A stretch of 47,975 nucleotides of DNA from a bacterium (GCA_035549195.1 DASZRK010000036.1:1-47975); one strand, 5' to 3'; counted from the first letter of the stretch, positions 16,222 through 25,857 are shown. A program made the numbers and translations. Notes: generated by a model from the letters alone, not told the origin.

Positions 16222-16721
16222 GGGCGGATCTCTTGGAACCAATAAAGGAGGTAGACGAAGCCCGCGATGATCACCAGGAGGTTCACCAGGCTGGAGATGC
16301 CGTGGGCCTTCCCGAATTCCTTCGAGAGCGCTGCGACCTTTTCCTGGTCGGCGGAGGCGTTGGTCCTTTGCAGGGCCTCCTCGGCGGCCTGGCGTTCCAG
16401 CCGGAGGTTGGCGACCTTGGGGCCGGCCCAAAGGCCTTGGGCCAGGGAGAAGAGGAGCATCAGGCAGAGGGCGGTGATGCGCACGCAATCCTGGGGGACA
16501 TAATCCTTCAAGGGGTGAAGGATGTGATAAGTGACCACCATCACGGCGCCACAAACGTAGCCGATCAAGTAATAGACGGGGAAGAGGTGGCTTTGGACCT
16601 CCCCGAAAAGGGGCCGGGAGAGGGATTTGAAGAGGACGGGCGCCTGGACGAAGGTGAAGAAAAGGATGGTCCCGTACCAGAAGATGAAGGTGAAGAAGTT
16701 CAGGAACCGCAAGAAGACCAT
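16218..16721 (-). CDS. DUF4149-like membrane protein
   Basis: 167 residues with four hydrophobic segments: near 5-28 (FLNFFTFIFWYGTILFFTFV), 45-68 (FPVYYLIGYVCGAVMVVTY), 80-98 and 140-162. The pattern WYGTILFFTFVQAPVLFKSL with an amphipathic loop before the last span matches the DUF4149/TMEM205-type family, whose function is not established. First gene of the operon with the acyltransferase and the TPR lipoprotein, overlapping the former by 4 nt. Family assignment is by pattern only. Confidence 0.65.
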   Translation of the reverse strand: MVFLRFLNFFTFIFWYGTILFFTFVQAPVLFKSLSRPLFGEVQSHLFPVYYLIGYVCGAVMVVTYHILHPLKDYVPQDCVRITALCLMLLFSLAQGLWAGPKVANLRLERQAAEEALQRTNASADQEKVAALSKEFGKAHGISSLVNLLVIIAGFVYLLYWFQEIRP

Positions 16722-16793
16722 GGATGCCTCCGGGCTTGGCCGGTCCTATAATTGGACGGCCGTTCTTCAAGACCAGCGATCAGGGAATCGACC

Positions 16794-17144
16794 GTGACCG
16801 GACCATCATCCCCCATTCGAATCGTTTTTCCAAGGACCGGCCAGTCCTGCGAAGTGGACCACGACGATACCCTGGTGGACGCCACCTTCCGTTACGACCT
16901 GCCCATCCGTTACCGTTGCGAGCGGGCGGTCTGCGCGACCTGCCTGGTGGAGGTCCTGGAGGGGATGGGGAACCTGTCGCCTATCGAGGAGCGGGAAGCC
17001 CAGACGCTGAAGGCCATCGGGGCCCAACCGAACTGGCGCCTGTCCTGCCAGGTCTCGGTGCTGGGGGATGTCCAACTGGACTATCTCCCCATCACGGACC
17101 CGCGCCGCCAAGCCGCCCGGGACGGGAACGACCGGGCCCTCTGA
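16794..17144 (+). CDS. 2Fe-2S ferredoxin
   Basis: 117 residues if started at the GTG at 16794 (AGGGA seven bases upstream). The cluster ligands are C42, C47, C50 and C85, in a CX4CX2CX34C spacing that fits plant-type/adrenodoxin-like 2Fe-2S ferredoxins: YRCERAVCATCLVEV and WRLSCQVSV. It is a small soluble electron carrier with no fused reductase domain. Partner unknown. An in-frame TTG at 16752 would add 14 non-conserved residues. Convergent with bcp. Confidence 0.85.
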   Translation: MTGPSSPIRIVFPRTGQSCEVDHDDTLVDATFRYDLPIRYRCERAVCATCLVEVLEGMGNLSPIEEREAQTLKAIGAQPNWRLSCQVSVLGDVQLDYLPITDPRRQAARDGNDRAL

Positions 17145-17227
17145 CCTTTCGGTCGAAGGTTCCCGGGCAGTTCCTTTACGTTCGCCCCCTCGAGCGGCCC
17201 TGGGTCCCTCAGGGCGCGCGTGGATCC

Positions 17228-17680
17228 TTATAGGTTCTCCAGGACTTCCTTTACATGGTCCTTGACGCTCACGGGCGACCAAACTTTTTTCACCTTGCCC
17301 GCCTTGTCGATGATCAGGGTGGTCCGGACGATGCCCATGAACTCCCGACCCATGAACTTCTTTTTCTGCCAGACCCCATAGGCCTTCAACATTTTGAGAT
17401 CCTCGTCCGACAGGAGGGTGAAGGGGAGCTTGTACTTCTCCTTGAAGGTGACATGTCGCTTCACCGGATCGGCGCTTACCCCCAGGATCACCGCGCCCTT
17501 TTTCTTGACCGCGCCCCAATGGTCGCGGAAGTCGCAGGCTTCCTGGGTACAGCCGGGCGTCATATCCTTGGGATAGAAATAAAGGACGACGGTCTTGCCC
17601 TTCAGGTCGGAGAGGGAGACCTCCTGGCCTTGGTCGTCCGACAGGGTGAAATCGGGAGCTTTTTGACCTTCCTTGAGCAT
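17228..17680 (-). CDS. bcp: Thioredoxin-dependent peroxiredoxin (BCP type)
   Basis: 150 residues. [20 protein letters not shown] and [21 protein letters not shown] are BCP/PrxQ signatures, with peroxidatic C44 and resolving C49 five residues apart. The enzyme reduces hydroperoxides using thioredoxin, in the cytoplasm. Length is normal. The ATG has a GGAGG-type site upstream (GGAGGTTCCC on the minus strand). Monocistronic; the 300 bp upstream is intergenic. Confidence 0.92.
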   Translation of the reverse strand: MLKEGQKAPDFTLSDDQGQEVSLSDLKGKTVVLYFYPKDMTPGCTQEACDFRDHWGAVKKKGAVILGVSADPVKRHVTFKEKYKLPFTLLSDEDLKMLKAYGVWQKKKFMGREFMGIVRTTLIIDKAGKVKKVWSPVSVKDHVKEVLENL

Positions 17681-17980
17681 GGGAACCTCCGGTGGGAATG
17701 GGCGTCATCATTGGAGAGGGAAGGCAGGAATGCAAGATTCCAAGATCCAAGGTTCCTGGACGAACTTGGAAAGAAGGAGGTGTAAAAACAGTGTAAAAAT
17801 TGACTCAAAAAGGACAAATTTGTCCAAATTTTATTGGCCAATGGTCATTATTCCCTTAAATATAACGATTTTATGCATAGTTTACGTGTGAGTATAGATT
17901 AATAGGAACATTTGCCCTATAGTAACCTCCAACTCAAATCCTCCCTATTCACTCAACGGAAGTGCCAAAGGAGAAAAGTC
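17681..17980. other. AT-rich intergenic region between bcp and the 17981 gene
   Basis: A 300-bp gap between divergently transcribed genes, clearly richer in A and T than the flanks. It contains the 14-bp palindrome at 17812-17825, a 10-bp palindrome ATTGGCCAAT just after it, and TTGACT at 17800-17805. I cannot identify a convincing -10 box at proper spacing from that -35-like element, and see no RNA gene. Confidence 0.5.
17812..17825. promoter_or_regulatory. 14-bp palindrome, candidate operator
   Basis: GGACAAATTTGTCC is perfectly self-complementary and lies 6 bp after a TTGACT element in the divergent gap. This size and symmetry are typical of dimeric repressor sites. No regulator gene is adjacent, so the binding protein is unknown. 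Confidence 0.4.
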
Positions 17981-18664
17981 ATGAACTTCTATTTTTCGCT
18001 GTTCGAGCTGATGGAGACGGTCGATCGATTGGAGAAGAACATCCAGCATCTGGCCAGCCGGGCCTTAAGGATCAGTCCCCGGGACGCCCGGGCCAACCGT
18101 GAGCTGTTGGAACAATGCGAGATGAAGATCCGGGAAACACGCCTGCTGCTCAACAACAAGACCCATATCAGCAAGATCACCCTGCGCAAGGCATCCCTTC
18201 TCTTCCAGCTTTTGGAGACCTACTATCGCCGGGTCCTCCATCTTTCGGCTTCCACGACCGACCTGGAGTTCGAGGATGAGACATCGGCCCGGACCTTGTG
18301 GAACCTGCTTTCCACGGCCCAACGCCAATACCAGGCCCTGGTGAAGACCCTTTTCGACCTGACGGGGATCCCTGTTTCCCTGAACCTGGACGGTACGGTG
18401 GAAGAGGGGGCCCATGGGCTCGCCGGGATCCTCCAAAAAGAAGCCGGTTTCCAGCAGGACGCCCTCAAGGTCCTGGACAAGGCCATCGAGGTTTTCGGCG
18501 AGGAGCAGGAACTGGCGGACCAATTGGCCCGCGACCGCAAGGAGCTCCTGGACCTGAAGCGCCGCTTGAAGCACCAGGGTACCCCCGAGAAAACCGAGGC
18601 TCCCAAGGCGGAAAAGCCGCAGGCCCGTTTGGCGCCCCTGGCCCCCGCCCCGGCCAAGATCTAA
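17981..18664 (+). CDS. Hypothetical helical protein
   Basis: 227 residues, family not recognised. The ATG at 17981 has GGAG 8 bases upstream. It is almost entirely helical and charged, with heptad-like stretches (LMETVDRLEKNIQHLASRAL, LFQLLETYYRRVLHLS, LADQLARDRKELLDLKRRL) suggesting coiled coils, and a Pro/Ala/Lys-rich tail. No membrane segment or signal. It precedes the enhancer-binding-protein relative by 108 bp on the same strand. Confidence 0.6.
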   Translation: MNFYFSLFELMETVDRLEKNIQHLASRALRISPRDARANRELLEQCEMKIRETRLLLNNKTHISKITLRKASLLFQLLETYYRRVLHLSASTTDLEFEDETSARTLWNLLSTAQRQYQALVKTLFDLTGIPVSLNLDGTVEEGAHGLAGILQKEAGFQQDALKVLDKAIEVFGEEQELADQLARDRKELLDLKRRLKHQGTPEKTEAPKAEKPQARLAPLAPAPAKI

Positions 18665-18772
18665 GGGCGGTCCGGCAGGCGTGGTCCTTTTCAAAATGAA
18701 AACGACGGTGAAGACCTGGTATGGGAGAATATCCCCGCCGGGTCTTTTCATTCCCAGATCCCGTGAGGTCCT

Positions 18773-20059
18773 GTGAGCCCCCGTCGAGCCCGCCCTCCTG
18801 CGCTTTATACCAAGGCACCCTTCCTCCAGCAGGTGCTGGACGGCATGCCCGAATCGGTCAAGATCATCGATGACCGCTACCGCCTGGTCTATGCCAACGC
18901 CGCCTCCCGCAAGACCCTGGGGGCCGGCCTCAACGAGCTCCGGGGCCAGCCTTGCCACCAGGCCTTCTACGGCTTCAAGGACCGTTGCTTCTTCTGCAAC
19001 ATGGACAAGGTCTTCAGCCAGGGCCGCTCCCATACCACCTACTGCACCTTCACCCTCGACGGCGTGAACCGCGACTTCGAGGTGACGATCTTCCCGCTCG
19101 AGGGGGAGGACGGAAAGGCCTCCTTCGCCGTCGAGATGGTGCGGGACGTGACGCCCCTTTCCAAGGGGCAGGCCCTGCCCCAGAACGCGGGCAAGCTTTC
19201 CAGCCGGGACCGGGCCTTCGCCCATGTCTTCCAGACCATGGCGGAATGGGCCAACGACGGCAAGCCCGTCCTGCTCCAGGGCGAGAAGGGGACGGGAAAA
19301 AAATCCTTCGCCCAAGCCCTGCACCAGCGTAGTTCCCGGTCCCACGGCCCTTTCCGGGTCTTCCACTGCGTCGATAACCCGAAGGGCGATTGTTCCGAGG
19401 GTCTTTTCGGGCCCGACAGCGCCTGGGAGAAGGCCCGGGGCGGCACCCTTTACTTGGACGGGATCTGCGCGCTCGGCGAGGCCAGCCAGCGGAAACTGGG
19501 CGAACGGCTCGCCGACGCCTCCCCGGACGACCCCCGGGTGGTGGCCGGAACGCGGCAGGACATCCAGGCCCTGGTCCACCAGGAAGTGCTCCGGGTGGAC
19601 CTTTTCAACCGCTTCGCTTCCCGGACCCTGCGTCTCCCGGCCCTTCGGGACCGCAAGCAGGACCTGCCTTTCCTGGCCCAGCACTTCATCGAGACCTACC
19701 GGGTCCTCACCGGGTCGCCCGCCGAGAAGATGGGGCAGGAGGCCTTCTGCCAATTGATGACCTACGATTGGCCCGGCAATATCCGGGAACTGGAGACCTT
19801 GGTGGAACGGGCCTGCCTACTGGCCCAAGGGCCGGTGATCGACCGGCTGGACCTTCCTTCCTGTGCCCCGAAAGTGGAAAAGCTCGACGACCTGATGAGC
19901 ATCACCGAGAAGGCCTACCTGGTGGAAACCCTCACCAAGAGCCGGGGCGACCTAGCCGAGGTGGTGAAACTCTCGGGGCTCACCCCCAAGACGCTCCAAC
20001 GCAAGCTCAAGAAGCACGGCCTCAAGGCCGAGGATTTCCGCAACCTTCCTCAGGACTGA
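18773..20059 (+). CDS. PAS / AAA+ / Fis-type protein, degenerate sigma54 activator relative
   Basis: 428 residues from a GTG with GAGG 4 bp upstream. Residues 15-130 are a PAS domain with a cysteine cluster (C61, C72, C75, C91), which could hold a metal or respond to redox. Residues 145-370 are a sigma54-activator-type AAA+ domain: Walker A GEKGTGKK at 170-177, RVDLFNRF near 274-281, and YDWPGNIRELETLVERA. The GAFTGA loop is deleted (only nine residues between LFG and GGTL) and the Walker B glutamate is Gly (LYLDGI at 226-231). Residues 390-425 are a Fis-type helix-turn-helix (LAEVVKLSGLTPKTLQRKLK). It probably binds DNA but should not activate sigma54; ATP hydrolysis is doubtful. Confidence 0.8.
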   Translation: MSPRRARPPALYTKAPFLQQVLDGMPESVKIIDDRYRLVYANAASRKTLGAGLNELRGQPCHQAFYGFKDRCFFCNMDKVFSQGRSHTTYCTFTLDGVNRDFEVTIFPLEGEDGKASFAVEMVRDVTPLSKGQALPQNAGKLSSRDRAFAHVFQTMAEWANDGKPVLLQGEKGTGKKSFAQALHQRSSRSHGPFRVFHCVDNPKGDCSEGLFGPDSAWEKARGGTLYLDGICALGEASQRKLGERLADASPDDPRVVAGTRQDIQALVHQEVLRVDLFNRFASRTLRLPALRDRKQDLPFLAQHFIETYRVLTGSPAEKMGQEAFCQLMTYDWPGNIRELETLVERACLLAQGPVIDRLDLPSCAPKVEKLDDLMSITEKAYLVETLTKSRGDLAEVVKLSGLTPKTLQRKLKKHGLKAEDFRNLPQD

Positions 20060-20174
20060 TCGTCCCCGTCGCCGTTGTCGGCTTCCTTCCTTTGCCGCTC
20101 CTTCAACGTCCGTCATTTTGAACCGGTTCTAAGTTCACTGGATCCCGATCCTTTGCACTATGGGACCGTTGTCC

Positions 20175-20203
20175 TTGACCGTTTTTGGGCCCCGGCCTAA
20201 ACT
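20175..20203 (+). promoter_or_regulatory. Candidate housekeeping promoter of icd
   Basis: TTGACC, 17-bp spacer, TAAACT, placed 59 bp upstream of the icd ATG. Both boxes are near the sigma70 consensus and the spacing is ideal. Confidence 0.45.
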
Positions 20204-20261
20204 GCCGACCGCTATCCTTTTGCGCGTTCCTCTTCCTAAATAAAACCCTCAAGGAGCCGTC

Positions 20262-21521
<1,260 letters not shown>

Positions 21522-21541
21522 AAGTCGTCCATTTGGGTCCG

Positions 21542-21578
21542 AAAAAGGCGGCGGGGCTTATCCCCTCCGCCTTTTTTT
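21542..21578 (+). terminator. Terminator of icd
   Basis: Stem GGCGG-C-GGGG against CCCC-T-CCGCC with loop CTTAT, preceded by an A-run and followed by seven T residues. Confidence 0.88.
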
Positions 21579-21606
21579 ATTCCCCGAGATCAAGGCCCAA
21601 ATTTCC

Positions 21607-21635
21607 TTGAAAAATCAACGGACATAAAGTTAATT
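21607..21635 (+). promoter_or_regulatory. Weak candidate promoter of module A
   Basis: TTGAAA, 17 bp, TTAATT, 43 bp upstream of the NHL-FlgD ATG. The GGAATAA motif found at the sigma and giant genes is absent here, so this transcript may not belong to the ECF regulon. Confidence 0.3.
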
Positions 21636-21677
21636 AATCCCGTCTAGAGGGGACCTTTCACTATCCAAGGACTTTAA

Positions 21678-22886
21678 ATGAAGAGGCGTTCACCTTTTTT
21701 TGGCGCCATCCTGCTTTCCCTTATTCTGCCGGCGATCGGCCACAACCAAACGGCGACCCCGACCTTCACGCCGGACCCCTGCCAAGGGATTTCCCGCCCT
21801 TTCACCGGACTCCAAGAGCCGGTCGGGGTTTTTCTTGATAATTCCAACGGTATCCTTTATGTCGTCGACCGTTTCCAAAAATTGTGCCTCTTCCAAAGCG
21901 CAGATGGAACACCCGTCACTTCCATCAGTTCTTGGACAGGTGGTTCCTTTTCCCTTCCTCATGATGTGGTGCTGGATTCCTTGGGGGATATATTCGTCGT
22001 GGACAATGGAAACTCCGGGGTGAACGCGCAGATCGATGAATTCGACCCGAACTTGAACTTCATCCGCACCATCGGGGCAGGGGTCCTCAGCTATCCACGG
22101 GGGATCTGGGTGGATGACCAGGGCACGACCCAATCCCTTTTCATCACGACCCATTACGATGGCGTTTACCGCTATGACAGCGTCTCCGGCGGATCCTTTT
22201 CCGCGGTCGCCACTTTCGGGGGTGCCATCCTGAACGTACCCACCGGGATCACCAAGGTGGGTAACCGGATCTATGTGGCCGATGATGGGGGACGGATCAT
22301 GGGATTTGACCTGCCCAACTACATCCCGACCACCCTTTACACAGGCATTGGGGACCTCAAATCGGTACGGGCCGACGCATCCGGACGGTTCTATGTCACC
22401 GAAGCGAACGCCTCCCTTTTGGACATCTTTCCGTCCGGATTCGGGACAGCTCCCCAACAATGCCATCTTTCAACGCCATGGGGGATCGCTTTGAATTCGA
22501 ACGGCAATATCTTCGTTACGGAGACGAATGACCAGGCGGTCACGGTCCTTAGCGGATTTGGTGCCCCCCCGACACCCACCCCAAATCCCGGCGGCCTTTC
22601 GTTCCTGGTCCCTGGTGGGTGCTTTATTTATCCTTCCCCCATCCGGGGCCCCCAGGCCAAGCTCGCCTATTTCATGGCCGAGAGTGGCTCGATGGACCTG
22701 AAGATCTTCAATGAAAGCGGCGAATTGGCCGCGGATGTCACCGACCAGAAGCCGGCCGGTCCGCAAACCACCCCCTTCCGAAGTTCCGCCCTGGCCCCGG
22801 GGGTCTACTTCTATTCCGTGACCTTGAGCTATGGGTCCGGAAAGTCGGAACGGCTGAAGAGCGGTAAATTCATCGTGGTCCGGTAG
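21678..22886 (+). CDS. Secreted NHL beta-propeller protein with FlgD-like C-terminal domain (module A)
   Basis: 402 residues. A signal peptide (about 1-25) is followed by NHL-type blades at about 35-295, seen as repeated GILYVVDRFQ, GDIFVVDNGNSG, NRIYVADDGGR and GNIFVTETNDQ motifs. A short TPTPNP linker leads to a FlgD-like/T9SS-type C-terminal domain at about 315-402 (IYPSPIRGPQAKLAYFM, LAPGVYFYSVTL, KSGKFIVVR). Such C-terminal domains serve as sorting signals for outer-membrane translocation in T9SS bacteria; by analogy this is a surface or secreted protein. Paralogous to 35812-36978. The next gene starts 4 bp after its stop. Confidence 0.8.
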   Translation: MKRRSPFFGAILLSLILPAIGHNQTATPTFTPDPCQGISRPFTGLQEPVGVFLDNSNGILYVVDRFQKLCLFQSADGTPVTSISSWTGGSFSLPHDVVLDSLGDIFVVDNGNSGVNAQIDEFDPNLNFIRTIGAGVLSYPRGIWVDDQGTTQSLFITTHYDGVYRYDSVSGGSFSAVATFGGAILNVPTGITKVGNRIYVADDGGRIMGFDLPNYIPTTLYTGIGDLKSVRADASGRFYVTEANASLLDIFPSGFGTAPQQCHLSTPWGIALNSNGNIFVTETNDQAVTVLSGFGAPPTPTPNPGGLSFLVPGGCFIYPSPIRGPQAKLAYFMAESGSMDLKIFNESGELAADVTDQKPAGPQTTPFRSSALAPGVYFYSVTLSYGSGKSERLKSGKFIVVR

Positions 22887-22890
22887 GTCC

Positions 22891-24393
22891 ATGGCGACCC
22901 CTGCTTCCTGGAAGGGCCCCGGTTTCCCGCTTTTCCTTTTGGTCATGTCCATGCTCACGGATCCCCTCCTGGCCCAGACCTCCCAGACCTTCTATTCCGT
23001 GGCGGGTGAAAGGCCGTCCGACGTGCTTGCTTCCACTTCCGTGAGAGCGGTGGTATTCGGGCCCGCCCTGACCGCGGTCGCGGATGGCCCATCGGTCCTT
23101 TTCCTCGACCCGGGCGGACTGGGCCATTTGACCCAAGCCCAGGTCGAGTTCGACAGCTTTTATGGGAACTTGGATTCGATCCGGGGCGCGGCCATTTTCT
23201 GTCTTCCTTTGGAACAGGCGGGAGTGGCCGGTTTGGGGGTGGGATACCTCAATTACGGGTCTTTTGAGGGAAGGGATGAATTGGGGTCGGTCACCACGGG
23301 ATATGGGGCGGACCGCGTGGAGGTTCAAGGAGGATGGGGCAAGAACCTCTTTCCGGGTTTTTCGGCCGGCGCGGGAGTCCATTTTTCACGCCAGGACCTA
23401 GTGGGAACGGTCCTGAACGGTGTTCAAGCCGATTGTGGGACTTTATGGGAATTCGAGAGGGGTTTGAGGTTGGGATTGGATTACTTGATTCCGGGATGGG
23501 TCGAAGGCGGAAGTCCCCTGGTTTCGGCCTTGCGAGTAGGGATCTCGAAGGACCTTGAGTTACCGGGTAGTTCCAAACTATTGATCGCCCTGGGGGGTTC
23601 CCTTCAATCCAATGGATCGGATCATCTCCAAGCCGGCATGGAATGGTCCTTGGGCGGATCCTATTTCCTGGAAGCGGGTTATGGAACGGACCTGAACGAT
23701 CATGGGGTCAGTGGTTTTTCGAACGCCGCCCTGGGGGCGGGCATGGTTCTGGGGGAAATGCGGTTTGATTACGCCTATTCCCCGGCTGGGATCCTGGGGG
23801 ATTCACACCGCATCAGCCTTGGCTATTCCTTGGGTCCGAAGGAAACGGTCCAAAATAAAGAGAATCCTCCTGAACCCACGGGTGAACAAAGCGCGTTGGT
23901 CCCCGAAAAGGCCGGCCAGGGGGCGATCCTTTCCCAGGGGACGGAAGAAAGCGGGGCCGGACGGGTTCCCGTCGACCGATCGTTGGCCGATCCTTCGGGG
24001 GCTGTTTCCCAGGACCAAGGGGGATCTTCCCAGGCTCCGACGACGGTATTCGTCCAATCCCCTCCTACGCTCGCCGGGATCCAACCCCAGATGGAAGGGG
24101 CGGCCGATAAAAAGAACAACCTGACCCTGAGCTTTGAAATCCCCGATGATTACCTATCCCAAGGGGAACAAATGGCCCGACAGGGGAGTTATTCGGAGGC
24201 GATAAAACTTTACCGGCAGGCGGTCGAACAGGACCCCAAAAATGTCAAAGCCTGGTGGGATATGGGCGATACCTATTACCGGCTCCGCCAAAAGGCGCTT
24301 GCGATCGATTGTTTTGAGAAAGCCTTGGAATTAAGGCCTGATAATAAGGTCCTCCGGGGCTGGTTGGATCGATATAGGGCCCAAAAACCTTGA
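22891..24393 (+). CDS. PorV/PorQ-like outer-membrane barrel with C-terminal TPR (module A)
   Basis: 500 residues. A signal peptide (about 1-29) is followed by a beta-barrel at about 30-310. FGPALTAVADGPSVLFLDPGGLGHL near residue 53-77 is a diverged form of the PorV/PorQ signature, and LNYGSFEGRDELGSVTTGYGADRV is shared with the module B copy. A Gln/Pro/Ser-rich linker leads to two TPR motifs at about 415-500 (GSYSEAIKLYRQAVEQDPKN, KALAIDCFEKALELRPDN). PorV of type IX secretion carries CTD-bearing cargo at the outer membrane; the TPR fusion is not part of classical PorV. Co-transcribed with the NHL-FlgD gene (4-bp gap). No other T9SS component lies in the window. Confidence 0.75.
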   Translation: MATPASWKGPGFPLFLLVMSMLTDPLLAQTSQTFYSVAGERPSDVLASTSVRAVVFGPALTAVADGPSVLFLDPGGLGHLTQAQVEFDSFYGNLDSIRGAAIFCLPLEQAGVAGLGVGYLNYGSFEGRDELGSVTTGYGADRVEVQGGWGKNLFPGFSAGAGVHFSRQDLVGTVLNGVQADCGTLWEFERGLRLGLDYLIPGWVEGGSPLVSALRVGISKDLELPGSSKLLIALGGSLQSNGSDHLQAGMEWSLGGSYFLEAGYGTDLNDHGVSGFSNAALGAGMVLGEMRFDYAYSPAGILGDSHRISLGYSLGPKETVQNKENPPEPTGEQSALVPEKAGQGAILSQGTEESGAGRVPVDRSLADPSGAVSQDQGGSSQAPTTVFVQSPPTLAGIQPQMEGAADKKNNLTLSFEIPDDYLSQGEQMARQGSYSEAIKLYRQAVEQDPKNVKAWWDMGDTYYRLRQKALAIDCFEKALELRPDNKVLRGWLDRYRAQKP

Positions 24394-24406
24394 TAAGAGC
24401 ATCTTT

Positions 24407-24436
24407 GGAATAAATAGGTCTTTTGACACCACTTAT
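24407..24436 (+). promoter_or_regulatory. Candidate ECF promoter upstream of sigma A
   Basis: GGAATAAA at 24407-24414, a 15-nt spacer, then CACTTAT at 24430-24436. It starts 14 bp after the preceding stop. The same bipartite motif occurs before sigma B and all three giant genes. It ends about 46 nt before the TTG start of sigma A. Confidence 0.6.
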
Positions 24437-24482
24437 GGGTATGGCCCCCATCCGACCCCAAACCGACGAGACGGAGACATCC

Positions 24483-25055
24483 TTGGAAGACAGGGAACTG
24501 GTTGAAAAGCTCCTGGCCAAGGACCCAGAGGCGGAAAAGTTCTTTTTCAAGACCTACCACCCCAAACTTTTCCGTACTTGCAACCACATCCTGGGTTACC
24601 GGGACCCGGAAGCGGAGGACGTGGCCCAGGAAGCCTTCGTTGTGGCCCTGCGCAAGCTCCACGAGTTCGAATTCCGTTCCAGCCTGAACCGTTGGCTTTT
24701 CCGTATCTGCGTCTTCCTCTGCTTCGAGCGGATCCGCAAACGGAAACGGCAGATACTCCAATTGGAGGGGGAACTCGAGGCCTTGTCCCTTTCCATGATG
24801 CACGATAGGGAGGATGAGAGGCGGGAAGAGGATGAGCGCCGGAGGATGGTCCAGTTGGTCCGCGCCCAAAGGGACTTGATGGGGGAACCCTGCCAAGGGA
24901 TCTTGAGGCGTTGGGATGAGGAGGACCAGAGTTACGCGGTGATCGCCGAAGCGCTCAAACTTCCGATCGGGACCGTCATGTCCCGTTTGGCGCGGTGCAA
25001 GGAAGCGTTGAAGCAACTAGTGATAAAGGTCCTCCGGGGAGGCGAACATGCCTGA
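24483..25055 (+). CDS. ECF-type sigma factor A
   Basis: 190 residues. Region 2 (FFKTYHPKLFRTCNHILGYRDPEAEDVAQEAFVVAL and NRWLFRICVFLCFERIRKRKR) and region 4 (SYAVIAEALKLPIGTVMSRLARCKEALKQL) are clear, with no region 3, which defines group 4 sigma factors. I set the start at the TTG at 24483: GGAG lies 6 nt upstream, the protein then aligns end to end with sigma B (also 190 residues, also TTG, beginning L/M-EDREL), and in-frame ATGs at 24435 and 24441 fall within or next to the proposed -10 element. It overlaps the anti-sigma gene by 8 nt. Probably autoregulated. Confidence 0.88.
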   Translation: MEDRELVEKLLAKDPEAEKFFFKTYHPKLFRTCNHILGYRDPEAEDVAQEAFVVALRKLHEFEFRSSLNRWLFRICVFLCFERIRKRKRQILQLEGELEALSLSMMHDREDERREEDERRRMVQLVRAQRDLMGEPCQGILRRWDEEDQSYAVIAEALKLPIGTVMSRLARCKEALKQLVIKVLRGGEHA

Positions 25056-25857
25056 CCTGGTGGAGCGATTTTTTACGGAAGGACTGACGGACGAAGAGGA
25101 ACAAGTCCTCAGCGAGTCCCTTGGGGCTTCGGACGAAATAGCGGAAAAATTCGCCGGTTTGGCCGAAGCGGCTTATGTCCGTTATGGTTTCCCGGAGCCG
25201 AGCGGTCCCGGTGCGCCTCCGCCGGAAGCTCCGGGTCCCGCTCCTTGGGGCCTTTGGATGGGCCTGGCCTTGCTTTTAGGCGCCGCTGGGGTGTTTTTGG
25301 CCCTTCGTCCATTCCAAATTTCCGTGGCATCCGTTGGAACGAGGTTGGACCAAGGGGTCGACCCGATCCCGTCAAAACCAAACCGGGATACAGGGGCCCC
25401 CGATCCCGGGGTGAGCGGGAAATCGGAGAAAATCAGGGAGAGTGAGAAAGATCTTGGAGCCCTAGGCGCTATCTCCGATGGGGCCATTTCCCCGCCCCGA
25501 TCCTCGGAACACCCGGTCGGCGCCAGGGTACCATCGGAAGCGGAAGTGAATTCCCCCGCCCTTCCTCGGACCGAGGCGGCGCGGGGCCCCATCAATTTGG
25601 ACCAGGACCCCAAAGCCCACTATTCGGGGGTCTCGGTCCAGGTCCATCTGACCCATCCAGGTCCCTTGCAAGTGAAGGTGTTCGACACCCGGGGCGTAGA
25701 AGTGACACCGCTTTATTCCGGGAGCCTTGGCACCGGTCATTGGGTCTTTGAATGGGACGGCCGTTTAGCCAATGGGGAGTTGGCCGCTCCCGGGTTCTAT
25801 CAGATCGAAGTTCGGGTGGGCTCCTTTAGCCAGAGGAAGAGCATCCAGATCCGGTAG
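25048..25857 (+). CDS. Transmembrane anti-sigma factor candidate with FlgD-like sensor domain (A)
   Basis: 269 residues. The N-terminal 60 residues are acidic and helical (LVERFFTEGLTDEEEQVLSE), like the cytoplasmic domain of anti-sigma factors, but without the zinc His-Cys motif. A membrane helix lies at about 67-88 (WGLWMGLALLLGAAGVFLAL). A low-complexity linker leads to a periplasmic domain at about 185-269 with the FlgD-like pattern LQVKVFDTRGVEVT, WVFEWDGRLANGELAAPGFYQIEV, KSIQIR, which resembles the C-terminal domain of the cargo proteins. It overlaps the sigma gene by 8 nt. Anti-sigma function is inferred from position and topology. Confidence 0.7.
   Translation: MPDLVERFFTEGLTDEEEQVLSESLGASDEIAEKFAGLAEAAYVRYGFPEPSGPGAPPPEAPGPAPWGLWMGLALLLGAAGVFLALRPFQISVASVGTRLDQGVDPIPSKPNRDTGAPDPGVSGKSEKIRESEKDLGALGAISDGAISPPRSSEHPVGARVPSEAEVNSPALPRTEAARGPINLDQDPKAHYSGVSVQVHLTHPGPLQVKVFDTRGVEVTPLYSGSLGTGHWVFEWDGRLANGELAAPGFYQIEVRVGSFSQRKSIQIR

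Noticed and set aside
17197-17215. Hairpin GCCCTG / CAGGGC between ferredoxin and bcp as a bidirectional terminator
   Set aside because: A short stem without T-runs on either side.
18773-20059. Functional sigma54-dependent activator
   Set aside because: The GAFTGA loop and the Walker B glutamate are both missing.
21620-21629. GGACATAAAG upstream of the NHL-FlgD gene as a sixth ECF promoter
   Set aside because: It has an extra base inside the -35-like box and no CAC element at the expected distance.
24423-24482. Longer sigma A start (TTG 24423, ATG 24435 or ATG 24441)
   Set aside because: No ribosome site at proper spacing, not present in the sigma B paralogue, and located in or next to the proposed promoter.
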